A DNA stretch of 64,000 nucleotides, from contig NZ_AP023439.1 in the NCBI RefSeq assembly GCF_014701095.1, positions 372,001 to 436,000 on the forward strand, read 5' to 3'. Shown one piece after another: positions 17,045 to 26,470 of this stretch (the stretch's first letter is position 1; each line of letters starts with the position of its first letter). Source of the stretch: Streptomyces tuirus. GTDB lineage: Bacteria > Actinomycetota > Actinomycetes > Streptomycetales > Streptomycetaceae. The notes under the pieces are model-generated. The model was not told the origin of the DNA. It searched no databases and saw only the letters and a list, made by a program, of their open reading frames with translations. Both the position numbers and the translations under genes were made by a program.

Positions 17045-17668
17045 ATGCGCAGGGTGATGATCCTTCTGGGCGTCGGCCTGATTCTCGCCGGCCTGACCTT
17101 GGGCGGCCTCAGAATCTTCCACGACCGGCAGGCGGACGACGCCTACGCGCAAACGCAGCAGTCGCTGCGCAAGGAGCTTCGGCAGTCGGCCGCACCACCG
17201 CAGAAGACTCGCCAGGAGAAGCCCGATCCGCGCCCCGGAGACGCCTTCGCCGTGCTGCGCGTTCCCCGGTTCGGCGGGGATTTCGCCCCGGTGATCGTCG
17301 AGGGCGTGTCGCAGGCGGCCCTCGCGAAGGGCCCCGGGCACTTCCCCGGGACGGCGCTGCCGGGCGAACCGGGCAACTTCGCGGTCGCGGGTCATCGCAC
17401 GGGGTGGGGACAGCCCTTCAACAAGCTCCCGCAGCTGAAGAAGGGCGACACGATCGACATCGAGTGGAAGCGGACCACCTACACCTACCGGGTCACCCAC
17501 AGCAAGGTCGTGGAGCCCTCCGACGTCGGTGTCCTCCTTCCCGTCCCCGGCCAGCCGGGGGCCCGGCCCGACAAGGCCCGGATCACCCTCATCACCTGCA
17601 CGGACCGCGGCTGGGACGGCACGTACGTCCACCGGTTCGTCGTGTGGGGCGAACTCGACAGGCCATGA
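17045..17668 (+). CDS. class E sortase
   Basis: The 207-residue protein has one N-terminal membrane helix (VMILLGVGLILAGLTLGGL, about 4-22), a charged linker and a sortase beta-barrel. The catalytic residues are visible: His in NFAVAGHRTGW, Cys in ARITLITCTDRG, and a C-terminal Arg in YVHRFVVWGEL. It would cleave the LPVTG motif of the protein encoded just upstream. AGGAGGT six bases before the ATG gives strong translation. Class E enzymes are the usual actinobacterial housekeeping or pilus-like sortases; here the tight pairing with one tiny substrate suggests a dedicated enzyme. Confidence 0.9.
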   Translation: MRRVMILLGVGLILAGLTLGGLRIFHDRQADDAYAQTQQSLRKELRQSAAPPQKTRQEKPDPRPGDAFAVLRVPRFGGDFAPVIVEGVSQAALAKGPGHFPGTALPGEPGNFAVAGHRTGWGQPFNKLPQLKKGDTIDIEWKRTTYTYRVTHSKVVEPSDVGVLLPVPGQPGARPDKARITLITCTDRGWDGTYVHRFVVWGELDRP

Positions 17669-17701
17669 CGGCCAGAGGCATCTCCGCGGAGGAGGCAGGT
17701 G

Positions 17702-18418
17702 ATGGTGAACGGCGCGGGGCCGGGCGCCGACGAGGACGGACGCCACGGCAGGCTCAGCCGCGAGCGGGTCCTCGCCGCGGCTCTGGACCTGGTCGATCGC
17801 GAAGGCCTCGCGGCACTGACCATGCGCCGGCTGGGTGCCGAGCTCGGTGTGGAGGCCATGTCCCTCTACCGCTACGCACCGGGCAAAACCGCGCTGCTGG
17901 ACGGCGTGGTGGAAGCCCTGTTCCTGCGGTTGGAGGAGCAGCTCGCGGCGGCACCCGCCCCGGAAGCGGCCGCCGCAAGCACCGAGTGGCGGGCCGAACT
18001 GCACCGCATCGCCCGGATCACCTACCAGGTCTGCCTCGACCACCCGGAGGGGGCACCGCTGATCTTCACCCGCTTCACCGAGGTACCGCTGGCGCGCAGG
18101 GCGCCGGCGGTCCTCAGGGATCATGAACGCGTACTCGGCGTCCTCTGGGACGCCGGTTTCGACGAGAGGCGTTCCGCTCCGGTGCTGCGCGCCTTCACCG
18201 CCTGGGTCCTCGGGTACGTGTCCGTGGAGCTGCGCGCCATGGTGGACAACCCCAGGGAGCCGGACCCCGCGTTCCGGCTCGGGCTGTACCGCATGCCGTC
18301 GGACGAACTCCCGCGGCTCCGTGCGACGGCCCCCGCCCTCGCCCGGCGGGGTGGGACGGAAGGGCTGGCGGCGGGGCTGGACGCGTTGCTGGACCGGTTC
18401 GTCGAGAGGGGGCTGTGA
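17702..18418 (+). CDS. TetR family regulator (TetR_C-type ligand domain)
   Basis: The 238-residue protein has a clear helix-turn-helix (LSRERVLAAALDLVDREGLAALTMRRLGAELGVEAMSLYRYAPGKTALL) and a C-terminal domain of the tetracycline-repressor type (HPEGAPLIFTRF, AFTAWVLGYVSVE). It lies 33 bases after the sortase gene in the same orientation, with GGAGGAGG in front of the start, so it is probably co-transcribed and regulates the operon or an unlinked target. ATG 17702 is preferred over GTG 17699 by spacing. Confidence 0.87.
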   Translation: MVNGAGPGADEDGRHGRLSRERVLAAALDLVDREGLAALTMRRLGAELGVEAMSLYRYAPGKTALLDGVVEALFLRLEEQLAAAPAPEAAAASTEWRAELHRIARITYQVCLDHPEGAPLIFTRFTEVPLARRAPAVLRDHERVLGVLWDAGFDERRSAPVLRAFTAWVLGYVSVELRAMVDNPREPDPAFRLGLYRMPSDELPRLRATAPALARRGGTEGLAAGLDALLDRFVERGL

Positions 18419-18439
18419 GGTCCCGCCGGCCCGTGCGTG

Positions 18440-19354
18440 TCACCGGTATCCGGTGACGTCCGCGGGCTTCCCCGCGTCCTGCACCTCCACGAGGTAGCGC
18501 CAGGCGTCCGGGCGGCTGCCGTCGACGTCGGTGAAGCCGTACACCTGGGCGAGGCCGCCGCTGGACAGCGACTGCCCGTTCCAGCGCGCCACGTCCGCGT
18601 CGGCGGCGAGTGCGGCCACGGCCCGGCCCACGTAGTGCGGGGTCTCCGAGATCGCGAAGTGGGGAACGCGCTCCAGGGCGTCGCGCCAGTTGTCCTCCCG
18701 TACCCCGAAGCCGTCCAGCATCAGCTCCGAGCGCAGCCAGCCGGGGGTGAGGGCGACGGCGGTGGCGCCGCGCGGGCCGAGTTCGTGGCCGAGGGCGAAG
18801 GCCATGCGCAGCACGGAGGCCTTGGCGAGGTCGTAGAAGAAGTTCACGCGGTAGTTCTCGGCGTTGTATTCGGCGGTGCCGTCGGTGACCTCGACGACCA
18901 GGCCGCCCGGGTTGCGCAGCAGCAGGGGCAGGGCGTGGTGGCTGGTGACGGCGTGTGTCTCGACGGCGAGCCTCAGCAGGCGCAGGCCGTTGTCGAGGTC
19001 GTGCTCCCAGAGGGTGGCGTCCCACTCGAAGAGCTTCTCGCCGCCCCAGATGTCGTTGACCAGGACGTCGAGCCGGCCCTGTTCGTCGGCGATCCGGTCC
19101 ACGAGGGCCCGGACCTGCGCCGGGTCGAGATGGTCGGTGGGGACGGCGATGCCGTGGCCGCCGGCGGCGGTGACCAGGTCGGCGGTGTCCTCGATGGTCT
19201 CGGGCCGGTCGTACTCCGAGCGGCGGGCGCGAGTGCTGCGGCCGGTGACGTAGACGGTGGCGCCGGCCGCGCCGAGTTCCACGGCGATCCCCCGGCCCGC
19301 GCCCCGGGTCGCCCCGGCGACCAGTGCGACCTTGTCCTGCAACGGAGCTGACAT
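18440..19354 (-). CDS. short-chain dehydrogenase/reductase
   Basis: The 304-residue protein has the NAD(P)-binding TGxxxGxG-type start (VALVAGATRGAGRGIAVELG), the DVLVNDIWGG segment in place of NNAG, and an active site YNAENYRVNFFYDLAKAS in which the Tyr-x3-Lys spacing of classical members is changed. This pattern belongs to an SDR subgroup with atypical catalytic residues. GGGAGGT precedes the ATG at 19354. The substrate is unknown. It is convergent with the TetR gene and 20 bases from it. Confidence 0.83.
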   Translation of the reverse strand: MSAPLQDKVALVAGATRGAGRGIAVELGAAGATVYVTGRSTRARRSEYDRPETIEDTADLVTAAGGHGIAVPTDHLDPAQVRALVDRIADEQGRLDVLVNDIWGGEKLFEWDATLWEHDLDNGLRLLRLAVETHAVTSHHALPLLLRNPGGLVVEVTDGTAEYNAENYRVNFFYDLAKASVLRMAFALGHELGPRGATAVALTPGWLRSELMLDGFGVREDNWRDALERVPHFAISETPHYVGRAVAALAADADVARWNGQSLSSGGLAQVYGFTDVDGSRPDAWRYLVEVQDAGKPADVTGYR

Positions 19355-19444
19355 GTCCGACCTCCCGTGACCGTGGCTGCGTGTCGTCTCCAGGGTCACG
19401 GGTAAGCCGGACATCTTCTGTCGCCTTTTACCGGCGACACGCGG

Positions 19445-20074
19445 TCAGTGGCCCCGGGTGATCCATTCCTGGAGGTGCGGGGCCTCGGCGCCGATGGTCG
19501 TGGAGTCGCCGTGGCCGGTGTGGACCGTAGTCTCGGGCGGCAGGGTCAGCAGCCGGTCGCGGATCGATTCGATGATCGTCGGGAAGTGCGAGAAGGACCG
19601 GCCGGTGGCGCCGGGGCCGCCCTGGAAGAGGGTGTCGCCGGTGAAGACGGTGCCCAGTCCCGGGTCGTAGAGGCAGACGGCACCAGGCGCGTGTCCCGGA
19701 GTGTGCAGGACCCTGAGGTCGGCGCCGCCGGCCTCGATGGTCTGGCCGTCGACCAGCCAGGCGTCCGGCTCGCGGTCCGGGTGGGTCTGCTTCCACAGCG
19801 GCAGGTCGTCGTGGTGCAGCCAGATGGTGGCGCCGGTGCGCTCGGCGAGGGCGGGGGCGGCGTCGATGTGATCGTTGTGGGCGTGCGTGCACACGATGGC
19901 GGTGAGCCGGCGGTCGCCGACGGCCTCGGCGATGGCGTCGGCGTCGTGGGCGGCGTCGATGACGATCGCCTCGTGGTCGTCACCGACGATCCACACGTTG
20001 TTGTCGACGTCCCAGGTGCCGCCGTCGAGGCTGAACTGCCCGGAGGTGACAAGGTGTTCGATGCGGGTCGTCAT
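19445..20074 (-). CDS. MBL-fold hydrolase, glyoxalase II-like, linked to formaldehyde oxidation
   Basis: The 209-residue metallo-beta-lactamase-fold protein has THAHNDHID (metal ligands), HTPGHAPGAVCLY, FTGDTLF and the final HTGHG. Its ATG overlaps the TGA of the mycothiol dehydrogenase gene, so the two are translationally coupled. In actinobacteria this pair converts S-hydroxymethyl-mycothiol to S-formyl-mycothiol and then hydrolyses the thioester; the hydrolase role is inferred from this context. It acts in the cytoplasm. Confidence 0.88.
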   Translation of the reverse strand: MTTRIEHLVTSGQFSLDGGTWDVDNNVWIVGDDHEAIVIDAAHDADAIAEAVGDRRLTAIVCTHAHNDHIDAAPALAERTGATIWLHHDDLPLWKQTHPDREPDAWLVDGQTIEAGGADLRVLHTPGHAPGAVCLYDPGLGTVFTGDTLFQGGPGATGRSFSHFPTIIESIRDRLLTLPPETTVHTGHGDSTTIGAEAPHLQEWITRGH

Positions 20075-21162
20075 CACAGCACCACCACCGAGCGCAGCAC
20101 GTCGCCGTGGTGCATCCGCTCGAACGCCTTCTCCACCTCGTCGAGCCCGATCGTCTCCGTGACGAACGCGCCGAGGTCCAGGCGCCCCTGCAGATGCAGG
20201 TCGATCAGCATGGGGAAGTCGCGGGAGGGCAGGCAGTCGCCGTACCAGCTGGACTTGAGGGATCCGCCGCGGCCGAAGACGTCGAGCAGCGGCAGTTCGA
20301 GCTTCATCTCGGGTGTGGGGACGCCGACGAGGACGACCGTGCCGGCGAGGTCGCGGGCGTAGAAGGCCTGCTTGTACGTCTCGGGGCGGCCGACGGCCTC
20401 GATGACGACGTCGGCGCCGAAGCCGCCGGTGAGTTCGCGGATCGCCTCTACGGGATCGTTCTCACGCGAGTTGACGGTGTGGGTGGCGCCCATGGAGCGG
20501 GCGGTCTCCAGCTTGCGGTCGTCGATGTCGACGGCGATGATCGTCGCCGCTCCGGCCAGCTGCGATCCGGCGATGGCCGCGTCGCCCACCCCGCCGCAGC
20601 CGATGACGGCGACCGAGTCGCCGAGGCCGACGTTCCCGGTGTTGATCGCGGCGCCGATGCCGGCCATCACACCGCAGCCCAGCAGCCCGGCCACCTCCGG
20701 GGCCACGCGCGGGTCGACCTTGGTGCACTGTCCGGCCGCGACCAGCGTCTTCTCCGCGAAGGCGCCGATACCCAGGGCCGGGGACAGCTCCTGGCCGGTC
20801 GAGGCGAGGGTCATCTTCTGCTGCGCGTTGTGGGTGTCGAAGCAGTACCAGGGCCGCCCGCGCCGACAGGCACGGCACTTCCCGCACACCGCACGCCAGT
20901 TGAGGATCACGAAGTCACCGGGCTCGACGTCGGTGACGCCCGGGCCGACCGCCTCGACCACGCCCGCCGCCTCGTGGCCGAGCAGGAACGGGAACTCGTC
21001 GTTGATGCCGCCCTGCTTGTAGTGCAGGTCGGTGTGGCACACCCCGCAGGCCTGCACCTGCACCACGGCCTCGCCCGGGCCGGGGTCGGGCACCACGACC
21101 GTCTCGATCCGCACCGGCTCGTCCTTGCCGGGGGCGATCACGCCGCGTACTTCCTGGGCCAT
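20074..21162 (-). CDS. mscR: S-(hydroxymethyl)mycothiol dehydrogenase
   Basis: The 362-residue class III-like zinc alcohol dehydrogenase has the catalytic zinc residues ([20 protein letters not shown]), the four structural cysteines ([15 protein letters not shown]) and the Rossmann motif [12 protein letters not shown]. Sequence and length fit the actinobacterial mycothiol-dependent formaldehyde dehydrogenase (MscR, also called nitrosomycothiol reductase). The coupled MBL-fold gene downstream supports this. It detoxifies formaldehyde with mycothiol and NAD and may also reduce S-nitrosomycothiol. Confidence 0.9.
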   Translation of the reverse strand: MAQEVRGVIAPGKDEPVRIETVVVPDPGPGEAVVQVQACGVCHTDLHYKQGGINDEFPFLLGHEAAGVVEAVGPGVTDVEPGDFVILNWRAVCGKCRACRRGRPWYCFDTHNAQQKMTLASTGQELSPALGIGAFAEKTLVAAGQCTKVDPRVAPEVAGLLGCGVMAGIGAAINTGNVGLGDSVAVIGCGGVGDAAIAGSQLAGAATIIAVDIDDRKLETARSMGATHTVNSRENDPVEAIRELTGGFGADVVIEAVGRPETYKQAFYARDLAGTVVLVGVPTPEMKLELPLLDVFGRGGSLKSSWYGDCLPSRDFPMLIDLHLQGRLDLGAFVTETIGLDEVEKAFERMHHGDVLRSVVVL

Positions 21163-21324
21163 GCTGCTGACTCCTTCGTCGGCCGGGGTCCGTTCCCTTC
21201 CGACCCTACGCGCCACTGATCGGTAAAGGGCGCGGATCGGCCGGCCTGTTCCGCTCGAAAAGGGCAGGCCTGGCGGGTCGGCGGCGACATAGCCTGAACG
21301 CTCCGCCGACGCCGAGGGAGCGCC

Positions 21325-23079
21325 GTGAGCATCGCAGAGACCGAGACCGCCGCACCCCCGTGGCGGCAGCTCCTCGGATACGTACGGCCGCACCGCTGGT
21401 CCCTGTTCGCCGGTGCGCTGCTCTCGCTGGTCACCGGGGCGACCGGGCTGCTGCTGCCGCTGGTGGCGCGGGGCCTGATCGACGACCTGTCGCACGACCG
21501 GGCCGTCACGGGCACGCTGCTGGCGATGTCGGCCCTGGTCGTGGCCAACGCGGCGGTGGGCGCGCTGGGTTCGTACGTGCTGACGCGGACCGCCGAGTCG
21601 GTGGTGCTCGGCGCGCGGCGTGCCCTGTCGTCGTATCTGCTGCGGCTGCGGATCACGGCCGTGGACCGCAGCGAACCCGGGGACCTGATGGCCCGCATCA
21701 CCTCCGACACCACACTGCTGCGCGCGGTCACCACCGACTCGCTGGTGGGCCTCGGCACGGGCGGGCTGACGCTCGTCGCCACGGTGGTGATGATGGGCCT
21801 GGTGGACGCCGTGCTGCTGGGCGTCACCCTGGCCGTGATCCTGGGCGCGGGCGTGGTTCTCGGGCTGATCGTGCCGCGCATCAACCAGGCGAGCCGGCAG
21901 GCGCAGGACGCGGTCGGGGTCATGGGTGCCTCGCTGGAGCGGATCCTCGGCGCCCTGCGCACGGTGAAGGCGTCCGGCGCGGAGCACCGGGAGGAGCGGA
22001 CGCTGCACGAGGCGGCGCAGGAGTCGTGGCGGCAGAGCGTGCGGGCCGCCAAGTGGTCGGCCGCCGCGGGCAATACGGCGGGGCTCGCCATGCAGATCGC
22101 CTTCATCACGGTGCTCGCCGTGGGCGGCGCTCGGGTCGCGACCGGCGCGGTGGACGTGGGCACACTGGTGGCGTTCCTGCTGTACGTCTTCTATCTGATG
22201 TCGCCGATACAGCAGGTCGTCGGCGCCGTCACCCAGTACCAGACGGGCGCCGCGGCCCTCACCCGCATCGAGGAGGCCCTGCGCCTGCCCGCCGAACCGG
22301 CCGCCGGGGCCGCCCCGCTGCCCTCCCCCGGCGCCGAGCCCGCCGCTCTGGCCTTCGACGACGTCCGCTTCCGCTACGCCGACGACCTGCCCCACGTTCA
22401 CCACGGAGTGACCTTCACCGTGCCCGCGCGGGGCATGACGGCGTTCGTCGGCCCGTCCGGCGCCGGGAAGACGACGGTCTTCTCGCTGATCGAGCGGTTC
22501 TACGATCCCGAGTCCGGCGTGATCACGCTGGACGGGCGGGACCTGAACGACTGGGAGCTGCCCCGGCTGCGCGCCGCGATCGGCTATGTGGAGCAGGACG
22601 CGCCGGTCCTGTCGGGCTCCCTGCGGGACAACCTGCTGCTGGGCAATCCGGAGGCGGACGAGGACGCCCTCGCGCGGGTGCTCAAGACGACCCGGCTGGA
22701 CGGTCTGGTCTCCCGGCTGCCCGGCGGCCTCGACACGCTCGTGGGGCACCGCGGCACCAAGCTGTCCGGCGGTGAGCGGCAGCGCGTCGCGATCGCCCGC
22801 GCGCTGCTGCGCCGCCCCCGGCTGCTGCTGCTCGACGAGGCGACCTCGCAGCTGGACGCGGTGAACGAGGCGGCGCTGCGCGACACCGTCGCGGACGTGG
22901 CCCGCACGGCCACGGTGCTCGTCGTGGCGCACCGGCTGTCGACGGTGACGATGGCCGACCGGATCGTGGTGATGGACGCGGGCCGGGTCAGGGCCGTCGG
23001 CACGCACCGTGAGCTCGTGACGGCCGATCCGCTCTACGCGGAGCTGGCGGCGACGCAGTTCCTGGCCACCGCGGACTGA
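21325..23079 (+). CDS. ABC exporter, fused membrane and ATPase domains
   Basis: The 584-residue half-transporter has an N-terminal six-helix domain (first span near [20 protein letters not shown]) and an ATPase domain from about 345: Walker [10 protein letters not shown], signature LSGGERQR, Walker [13 protein letters not shown] and the H-loop VAHRLSTVT. It is a multidrug/lipid exporter-type (MsbA/BmrA-like) protein that should act as a homodimer; no second half is nearby. The GTG at 21325 follows GAGGGAG. A strong hairpin terminator lies 15 bases after the stop. Confidence 0.9.
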   Translation: MSIAETETAAPPWRQLLGYVRPHRWSLFAGALLSLVTGATGLLLPLVARGLIDDLSHDRAVTGTLLAMSALVVANAAVGALGSYVLTRTAESVVLGARRALSSYLLRLRITAVDRSEPGDLMARITSDTTLLRAVTTDSLVGLGTGGLTLVATVVMMGLVDAVLLGVTLAVILGAGVVLGLIVPRINQASRQAQDAVGVMGASLERILGALRTVKASGAEHREERTLHEAAQESWRQSVRAAKWSAAAGNTAGLAMQIAFITVLAVGGARVATGAVDVGTLVAFLLYVFYLMSPIQQVVGAVTQYQTGAAALTRIEEALRLPAEPAAGAAPLPSPGAEPAALAFDDVRFRYADDLPHVHHGVTFTVPARGMTAFVGPSGAGKTTVFSLIERFYDPESGVITLDGRDLNDWELPRLRAAIGYVEQDAPVLSGSLRDNLLLGNPEADEDALARVLKTTRLDGLVSRLPGGLDTLVGHRGTKLSGGERQRVAIARALLRRPRLLLLDEATSQLDAVNEAALRDTVADVARTATVLVVAHRLSTVTMADRIVVMDAGRVRAVGTHRELVTADPLYAELAATQFLATAD

Positions 23080-23094
23080 AGTCCGCGTACGCGT

Positions 23095-23122
23095 GAGGGC
23101 CGCCCGGAACCGGGCGGCCCTC
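23095..23122. terminator. bidirectional hairpin terminator
   Basis: A perfect 13-base stem (GAGGGCCGCCCGG with CCGGGCGGCCCTC) and an AA loop separate the convergent ABC exporter and small secreted protein genes. There is no U-tract, as is common for GC-rich terminators. Confidence 0.75.
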
Positions 23123-23136
23123 GGCGTGCGCCGCGG

Positions 23137-23424
23137 TCAGCGGATGTTCGGGACGAAGCCGAAGAGCGGGGAGACCAGACCGACGACCTGGTTCAGCTGG
23201 TCGAGGTCGTTGAGACGGTTGAGCCCGGCCAGCTGCGTGGAGGGCCGCGGGATCTCGTCCTTGTGCGCGGCGGGGATGTCGCTCACGGTCAGCGAGTCGA
23301 GGGCGGCCATCGGGCTGAGCGGGCTCTTCGCTTCCGCGTCGGCCGCGTTCGCCATCGGCGCGGCGAGGCCGGTGACCCCAGCGGCGAGACCAACGGCGGC
23401 GACGATACGTCGTGTTGAGATCAT
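23137..23424 (-). CDS. small secreted protein (95 residues)
   Basis: A signal peptide with a twin Arg start (MISTRRIVAAVGLAAGVTGL, cleavage after MANAA) is followed by about 67 residues that are polar and end in a hydrophobic LVSPLFGFVPNIR. The middle has Leu/Asn/Asp-rich heptad-like text (LAGLNRLNDLDQLNQVVGLV). I recognise it only as a Streptomyces-type small secreted protein; there are no cysteines and no known domain. Confidence 0.65.
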   Translation of the reverse strand: MISTRRIVAAVGLAAGVTGLAAPMANAADAEAKSPLSPMAALDSLTVSDIPAAHKDEIPRPSTQLAGLNRLNDLDQLNQVVGLVSPLFGFVPNIR

Positions 23425-23598
23425 GCCTGGCGCAACGCGAACGGGTCCCCGGCGGACACGGGCGGGCGGTGCCGCTCACCCGTCAGGCCCAGTGTTCCGG
23501 TTGCGCTTGCCGAGCCCGCCCGGTGGGAGGACGCTCGACAGAGAGGCCTTTTTCGCGGCCCGCGTCCGCCGGGTCGCGGCCCTTCGAAGGAGGTCATC

Positions 23599-23961
23599 AT
23601 GGGAACCGCGGCAGACACCGCCTTCGGCCGGGACACCCTGCGCCAAGGCGTGGAAGGGAATCCGGACATCCTGCTCTCCCTGTACGCCGACGATGCGGAG
23701 CTGCGCATCGTGGACCACACCACCCAGCCCAGCCACCCCAAGGTCCTGCACGGCCGGGACGAGATCGGCCGGATGCTGGAGGACGTCTACAGCCGCGACA
23801 TGTCGCACACGCTGGAGCACTGCGTCATCCAGGGCGACGAGGCCGCCTACAGCGAGAGCTGCCAGTACGCGGACGGGGTGCGGGTGCTGTCCGAGTCCAT
23901 GATCGGGCTGCGCGACGGCAAGATCGTCGAGCAGACCCTGGTCCAGGCCTGGGACGAGTAG
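23599..23961 (+). CDS. NTF2-like (SnoaL-type) fold protein
   Basis: The 120-residue protein has the cone-shaped NTF2 pattern: a helical start, LLSLYADDAELRIVDHT, HGRDEIGRMLEDVYSR, then beta-strands and a final IGLRDGKIVEQTLVQAWD. Family members are cyclases, isomerases or non-enzymatic ligand binders, and no neighbour indicates which. GAAGGAGGTCATC before the ATG is a near-ideal ribosome binding site. Confidence 0.75.
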   Translation: MGTAADTAFGRDTLRQGVEGNPDILLSLYADDAELRIVDHTTQPSHPKVLHGRDEIGRMLEDVYSRDMSHTLEHCVIQGDEAAYSESCQYADGVRVLSESMIGLRDGKIVEQTLVQAWDE

Positions 23962-24169
23962 CGGGAGCGTCATCGGGCTCCGTCCGGGTGGGGCCGGGCC
24001 GTGACCGGCGCTGAGGTGGAGCACCACCGGGGAGCGGCCCCGCGGAGGTTGATGCCGTGCGCCTGGGCCAAGCAGCACACCATCCGGCAGCCCGCGCTCG
24101 GGCCCGCACCCGGCGCCCTGCGCCCGCCGCCCGGCACCGCCCGCCCGCACCCGGCCCGCGCCCCCGCCC

Positions 24170-24829
24170 TCACCCCTCCCTCTTCCACCCCTGCGGCCAC
24201 AAAATGCCCAGCAGCTGCTGGACCAGTTCGTCGACGACCTCGTCGAGGGTCGCGTCGACCCAGCCGGCGCTCCAGTCGTGCAGGAGGCCGTTGACGCTGC
24301 CGATGAAACCCGTCGCGGCGAGGCGGTAGTCGCGGGGTGCGGCCTCTCCGCGTGCGGCGGCCGCGTCGGCCTCGGCGCAGATGAGGTCGACCCAGCCGGC
24401 CCGGCGGGCGAGCCGCTGCTCCTCCAGGCGGGGGCTGACGCCGATGATCTCGACGAAGGTGATGCGGATGCGGCGCGGATCGGCGGCGACGTTCCCGGCG
24501 TAGGCACGGAAGATGGCGGTGGCGCGTTCGACGAGCGGCAGCTCCGCCGCGCCCGCGGCCGCCTCCAGGACCGCCGCCTCGGCCCAGCCGTTGACTTGGA
24601 GGTGCAGCGCGGCGAGCACGTCCTCGAGGGTGCGGAACTCCTCGTAGAACTGGCGCGTGGACAGCCCGGCCGTCTCGCTGAGGGCCGCGACCGTGGTGCC
24701 GCGGAAGCCGGGGGCGTCGCCGAACAGCTGGAGCGCGGCGTCGAGGAACCGCCGGCGCCGCTCGGCCTGCCGCTCCTGAGCGGTCTTGCCGCCGTAGCGG
24801 CCGGTCGGCGCTCTGAGTCTGCCCGGCAC
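24170..24829 (-). CDS. TetR family transcriptional regulator
   Basis: The 219-residue protein has a TetR helix-turn-helix (RRRRFLDAALQLFGDAPGFRGTTVAALSETAGLSTRQFYEEFRTLEDVL, about 24-72). The C-terminal domain is helical. It is divergent from the secreted beta-propeller gene, and a 16-base palindrome lies between them. The 208 bases between it and the NTF2-like gene are very C-rich low-complexity sequence with no recognisable gene. Confidence 0.87.
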   Translation of the reverse strand: MPGRLRAPTGRYGGKTAQERQAERRRRFLDAALQLFGDAPGFRGTTVAALSETAGLSTRQFYEEFRTLEDVLAALHLQVNGWAEAAVLEAAAGAAELPLVERATAIFRAYAGNVAADPRRIRITFVEIIGVSPRLEEQRLARRAGWVDLICAEADAAAARGEAAPRDYRLAATGFIGSVNGLLHDWSAGWVDATLDEVVDELVQQLLGILWPQGWKREG

Positions 24830-24899
24830 CGGCTCTCCCTTCGTCGTTCGAACACTGATTTTGTCGTGTACGCGGTCTTGTGGAGAAGGCCACCCCTTC

Positions 24900-24915
24900 C
24901 TTACTTTTCAGTAAG
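24900..24915. promoter_or_regulatory. TetR operator-like palindrome CTTACTTTTCAGTAAG
   Basis: Six-base arms (CTTACT/AGTAAG) flank TTTC in the shared upstream region of the TetR gene (start 24829) and the beta-propeller gene (start 25025). Size and place fit a TetR-family operator for one or both genes; binding is inferred. Confidence 0.45.
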
Positions 24916-25024
24916 TTCACTCTGAAAGCACGTGTGTTCAGATTCCACGCGCCCAGCTTTGGCATGTCCCACTCACGACGCCCCGCTCCACGGCCGAGAC
25001 CCCACAGCAGAGAGGGGAGCAGTC

Positions 25025-26290
25025 ATGCCCGTCTTCCGACGCCGGCACCTGTGCTCCGTAGCCGCAGCCCTCGCCCTGACCGTCACCGCCCCCGCGACCG
25101 CCGCCACACACTCCACCGCGGCCTCCCCGGACTCCTCCGCCGCGCTGCGCGAGGTGCTGTTCGTGGGCAACAACTGGGACGGCACCGCCGACGTCATCCG
25201 GTCCTCCGGCGACTTCGCGAAGATAGGCCGCATCAACGTCATCCCTGACAAGGACGAGCGGATGGCGGCGATCAACGCCGACCCGATCAAGTGGATCTAC
25301 TTCATGGCGATCCGCAACAGCGTCGGTGAGGGCCATGACCAGTTCGTCGACGACATGTACTCCACACCGGACGGGACCTCGGTGGTCGTCTCCCGGCCGA
25401 GCTTCGCCGACGTCGTCTCGATCGACCTCGCCTCCGGGCGGCTCAACTGGCGCTTCCCCGTGTCCGGTTACCGCTCCGACCACATGGCCGTCTCCCCCGA
25501 CGGCAAGCGGGTCGCGGTGTCGGCGTCGACCTCCAACACCGTCCATGTGCTGGACATCGTCTCGGGCAAGGAGCTGGGCAGGTTCGGCACCGGCGACAAG
25601 CCGCACGAGAACATCTTCACCCAGGACGGCATGTACATCTACAACATGGCGATCGGCGACGTGAACACGCAGACCGACGCCCCGTGGCTGGACTGGACGA
25701 AGGGCGACCGGCGCATCACGGTCGTCGACGCCACGACGTACAAGCAGGTCAAGGTCATCGACATGCGTCCGCAGCTGGACGCGCTCGGCCTCAAGGACTA
25801 CTCCGACGCCGTCCGCCCGGCCGTCTTCTCACCGGACGAGTCGAAGCTGTACTTCCAGGTCTCCTTCTTCAACGGCTTCTTCGAGTACGACATCGCCACC
25901 GAGAAGATCACCCGCACGAAGACCCTGCCGAAGAACCCGGCGACCAGTGACGACCGCACGACCTTCGTCAACGACTCGCGCCACCACGGCATCTCGATGA
26001 GCCCGGACGGCCGCAAGCTGTGCGTCGCGGGCACGATGGACGACTACGCCACCGTCGTCGACCGCGCCACCCTCCAGGAGGGCCCGCTCGTCACCGTCTC
26101 CAAGCCCTACTGGGCCACGGTCAGCGGTGACGGCACGTCCTGCGTGGTCTCCGAGAGCGGCACCGACCAGGTCACGGCCATCGACTTCGCCACCGGGAGG
26201 AAGATCGTCTCCGTGCCGGTCGGCGACCACCCGCAGCGCGTCCGGCTCGGCCATGTCGCGGCCGACTGGACGAACCCCTCCGCCAACTGA
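25025..26290 (+). CDS. secreted YncE-like beta-propeller protein
   Basis: The 421-residue protein has a signal peptide (about 1-27, FRRRHLCSVAAALALTVTAP) and a run of seven-bladed-propeller repeats of the YncE/cytochrome-D1-like type (SADVVSIDLASGRLNWR-type blades, HMAVSPDGKRVAVSAS, GISMSPDGRKLCVAG). Catalytic residues are not seen; such proteins bind ligands, DNA or other surface proteins. GAGAGGGGAG precedes the ATG. Divergence from a TetR gene with a palindrome between them suggests that it is that regulator's target. Confidence 0.8.
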   Translation: MPVFRRRHLCSVAAALALTVTAPATAATHSTAASPDSSAALREVLFVGNNWDGTADVIRSSGDFAKIGRINVIPDKDERMAAINADPIKWIYFMAIRNSVGEGHDQFVDDMYSTPDGTSVVVSRPSFADVVSIDLASGRLNWRFPVSGYRSDHMAVSPDGKRVAVSASTSNTVHVLDIVSGKELGRFGTGDKPHENIFTQDGMYIYNMAIGDVNTQTDAPWLDWTKGDRRITVVDATTYKQVKVIDMRPQLDALGLKDYSDAVRPAVFSPDESKLYFQVSFFNGFFEYDIATEKITRTKTLPKNPATSDDRTTFVNDSRHHGISMSPDGRKLCVAGTMDDYATVVDRATLQEGPLVTVSKPYWATVSGDGTSCVVSESGTDQVTAIDFATGRKIVSVPVGDHPQRVRLGHVAADWTNPSAN

Positions 26291-26470
26291 CCTCCTTCGC
26301 CGCCCAAGCCGCCAGTTCGGAGCGGGCCGTGGCGCTGGGGTAGGGCGGTCCAGGAGCCGGGCGTCCTGGCGCAGTACGGGTGTGCCCGTGTCGGCGAGGC
26401 GTACGGCGGACAGGTCTTCGTCAACACCCCTGACTCTGGAGTACGTTGCCGCTCGCCCGGCCCGCACACC

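Noticed and set aside
23962..24169. Small ORF in the C-rich gap after the NTF2-like gene
   Set aside because: Low-complexity Pro/Ala/Arg text, no ribosome binding site and no domain.
26291..26470. Possible gene remnant between the beta-propeller and ribosomal-protection genes
   Set aside because: No frame gives a recognisable protein segment longer than about 20 residues; nothing can be supported.
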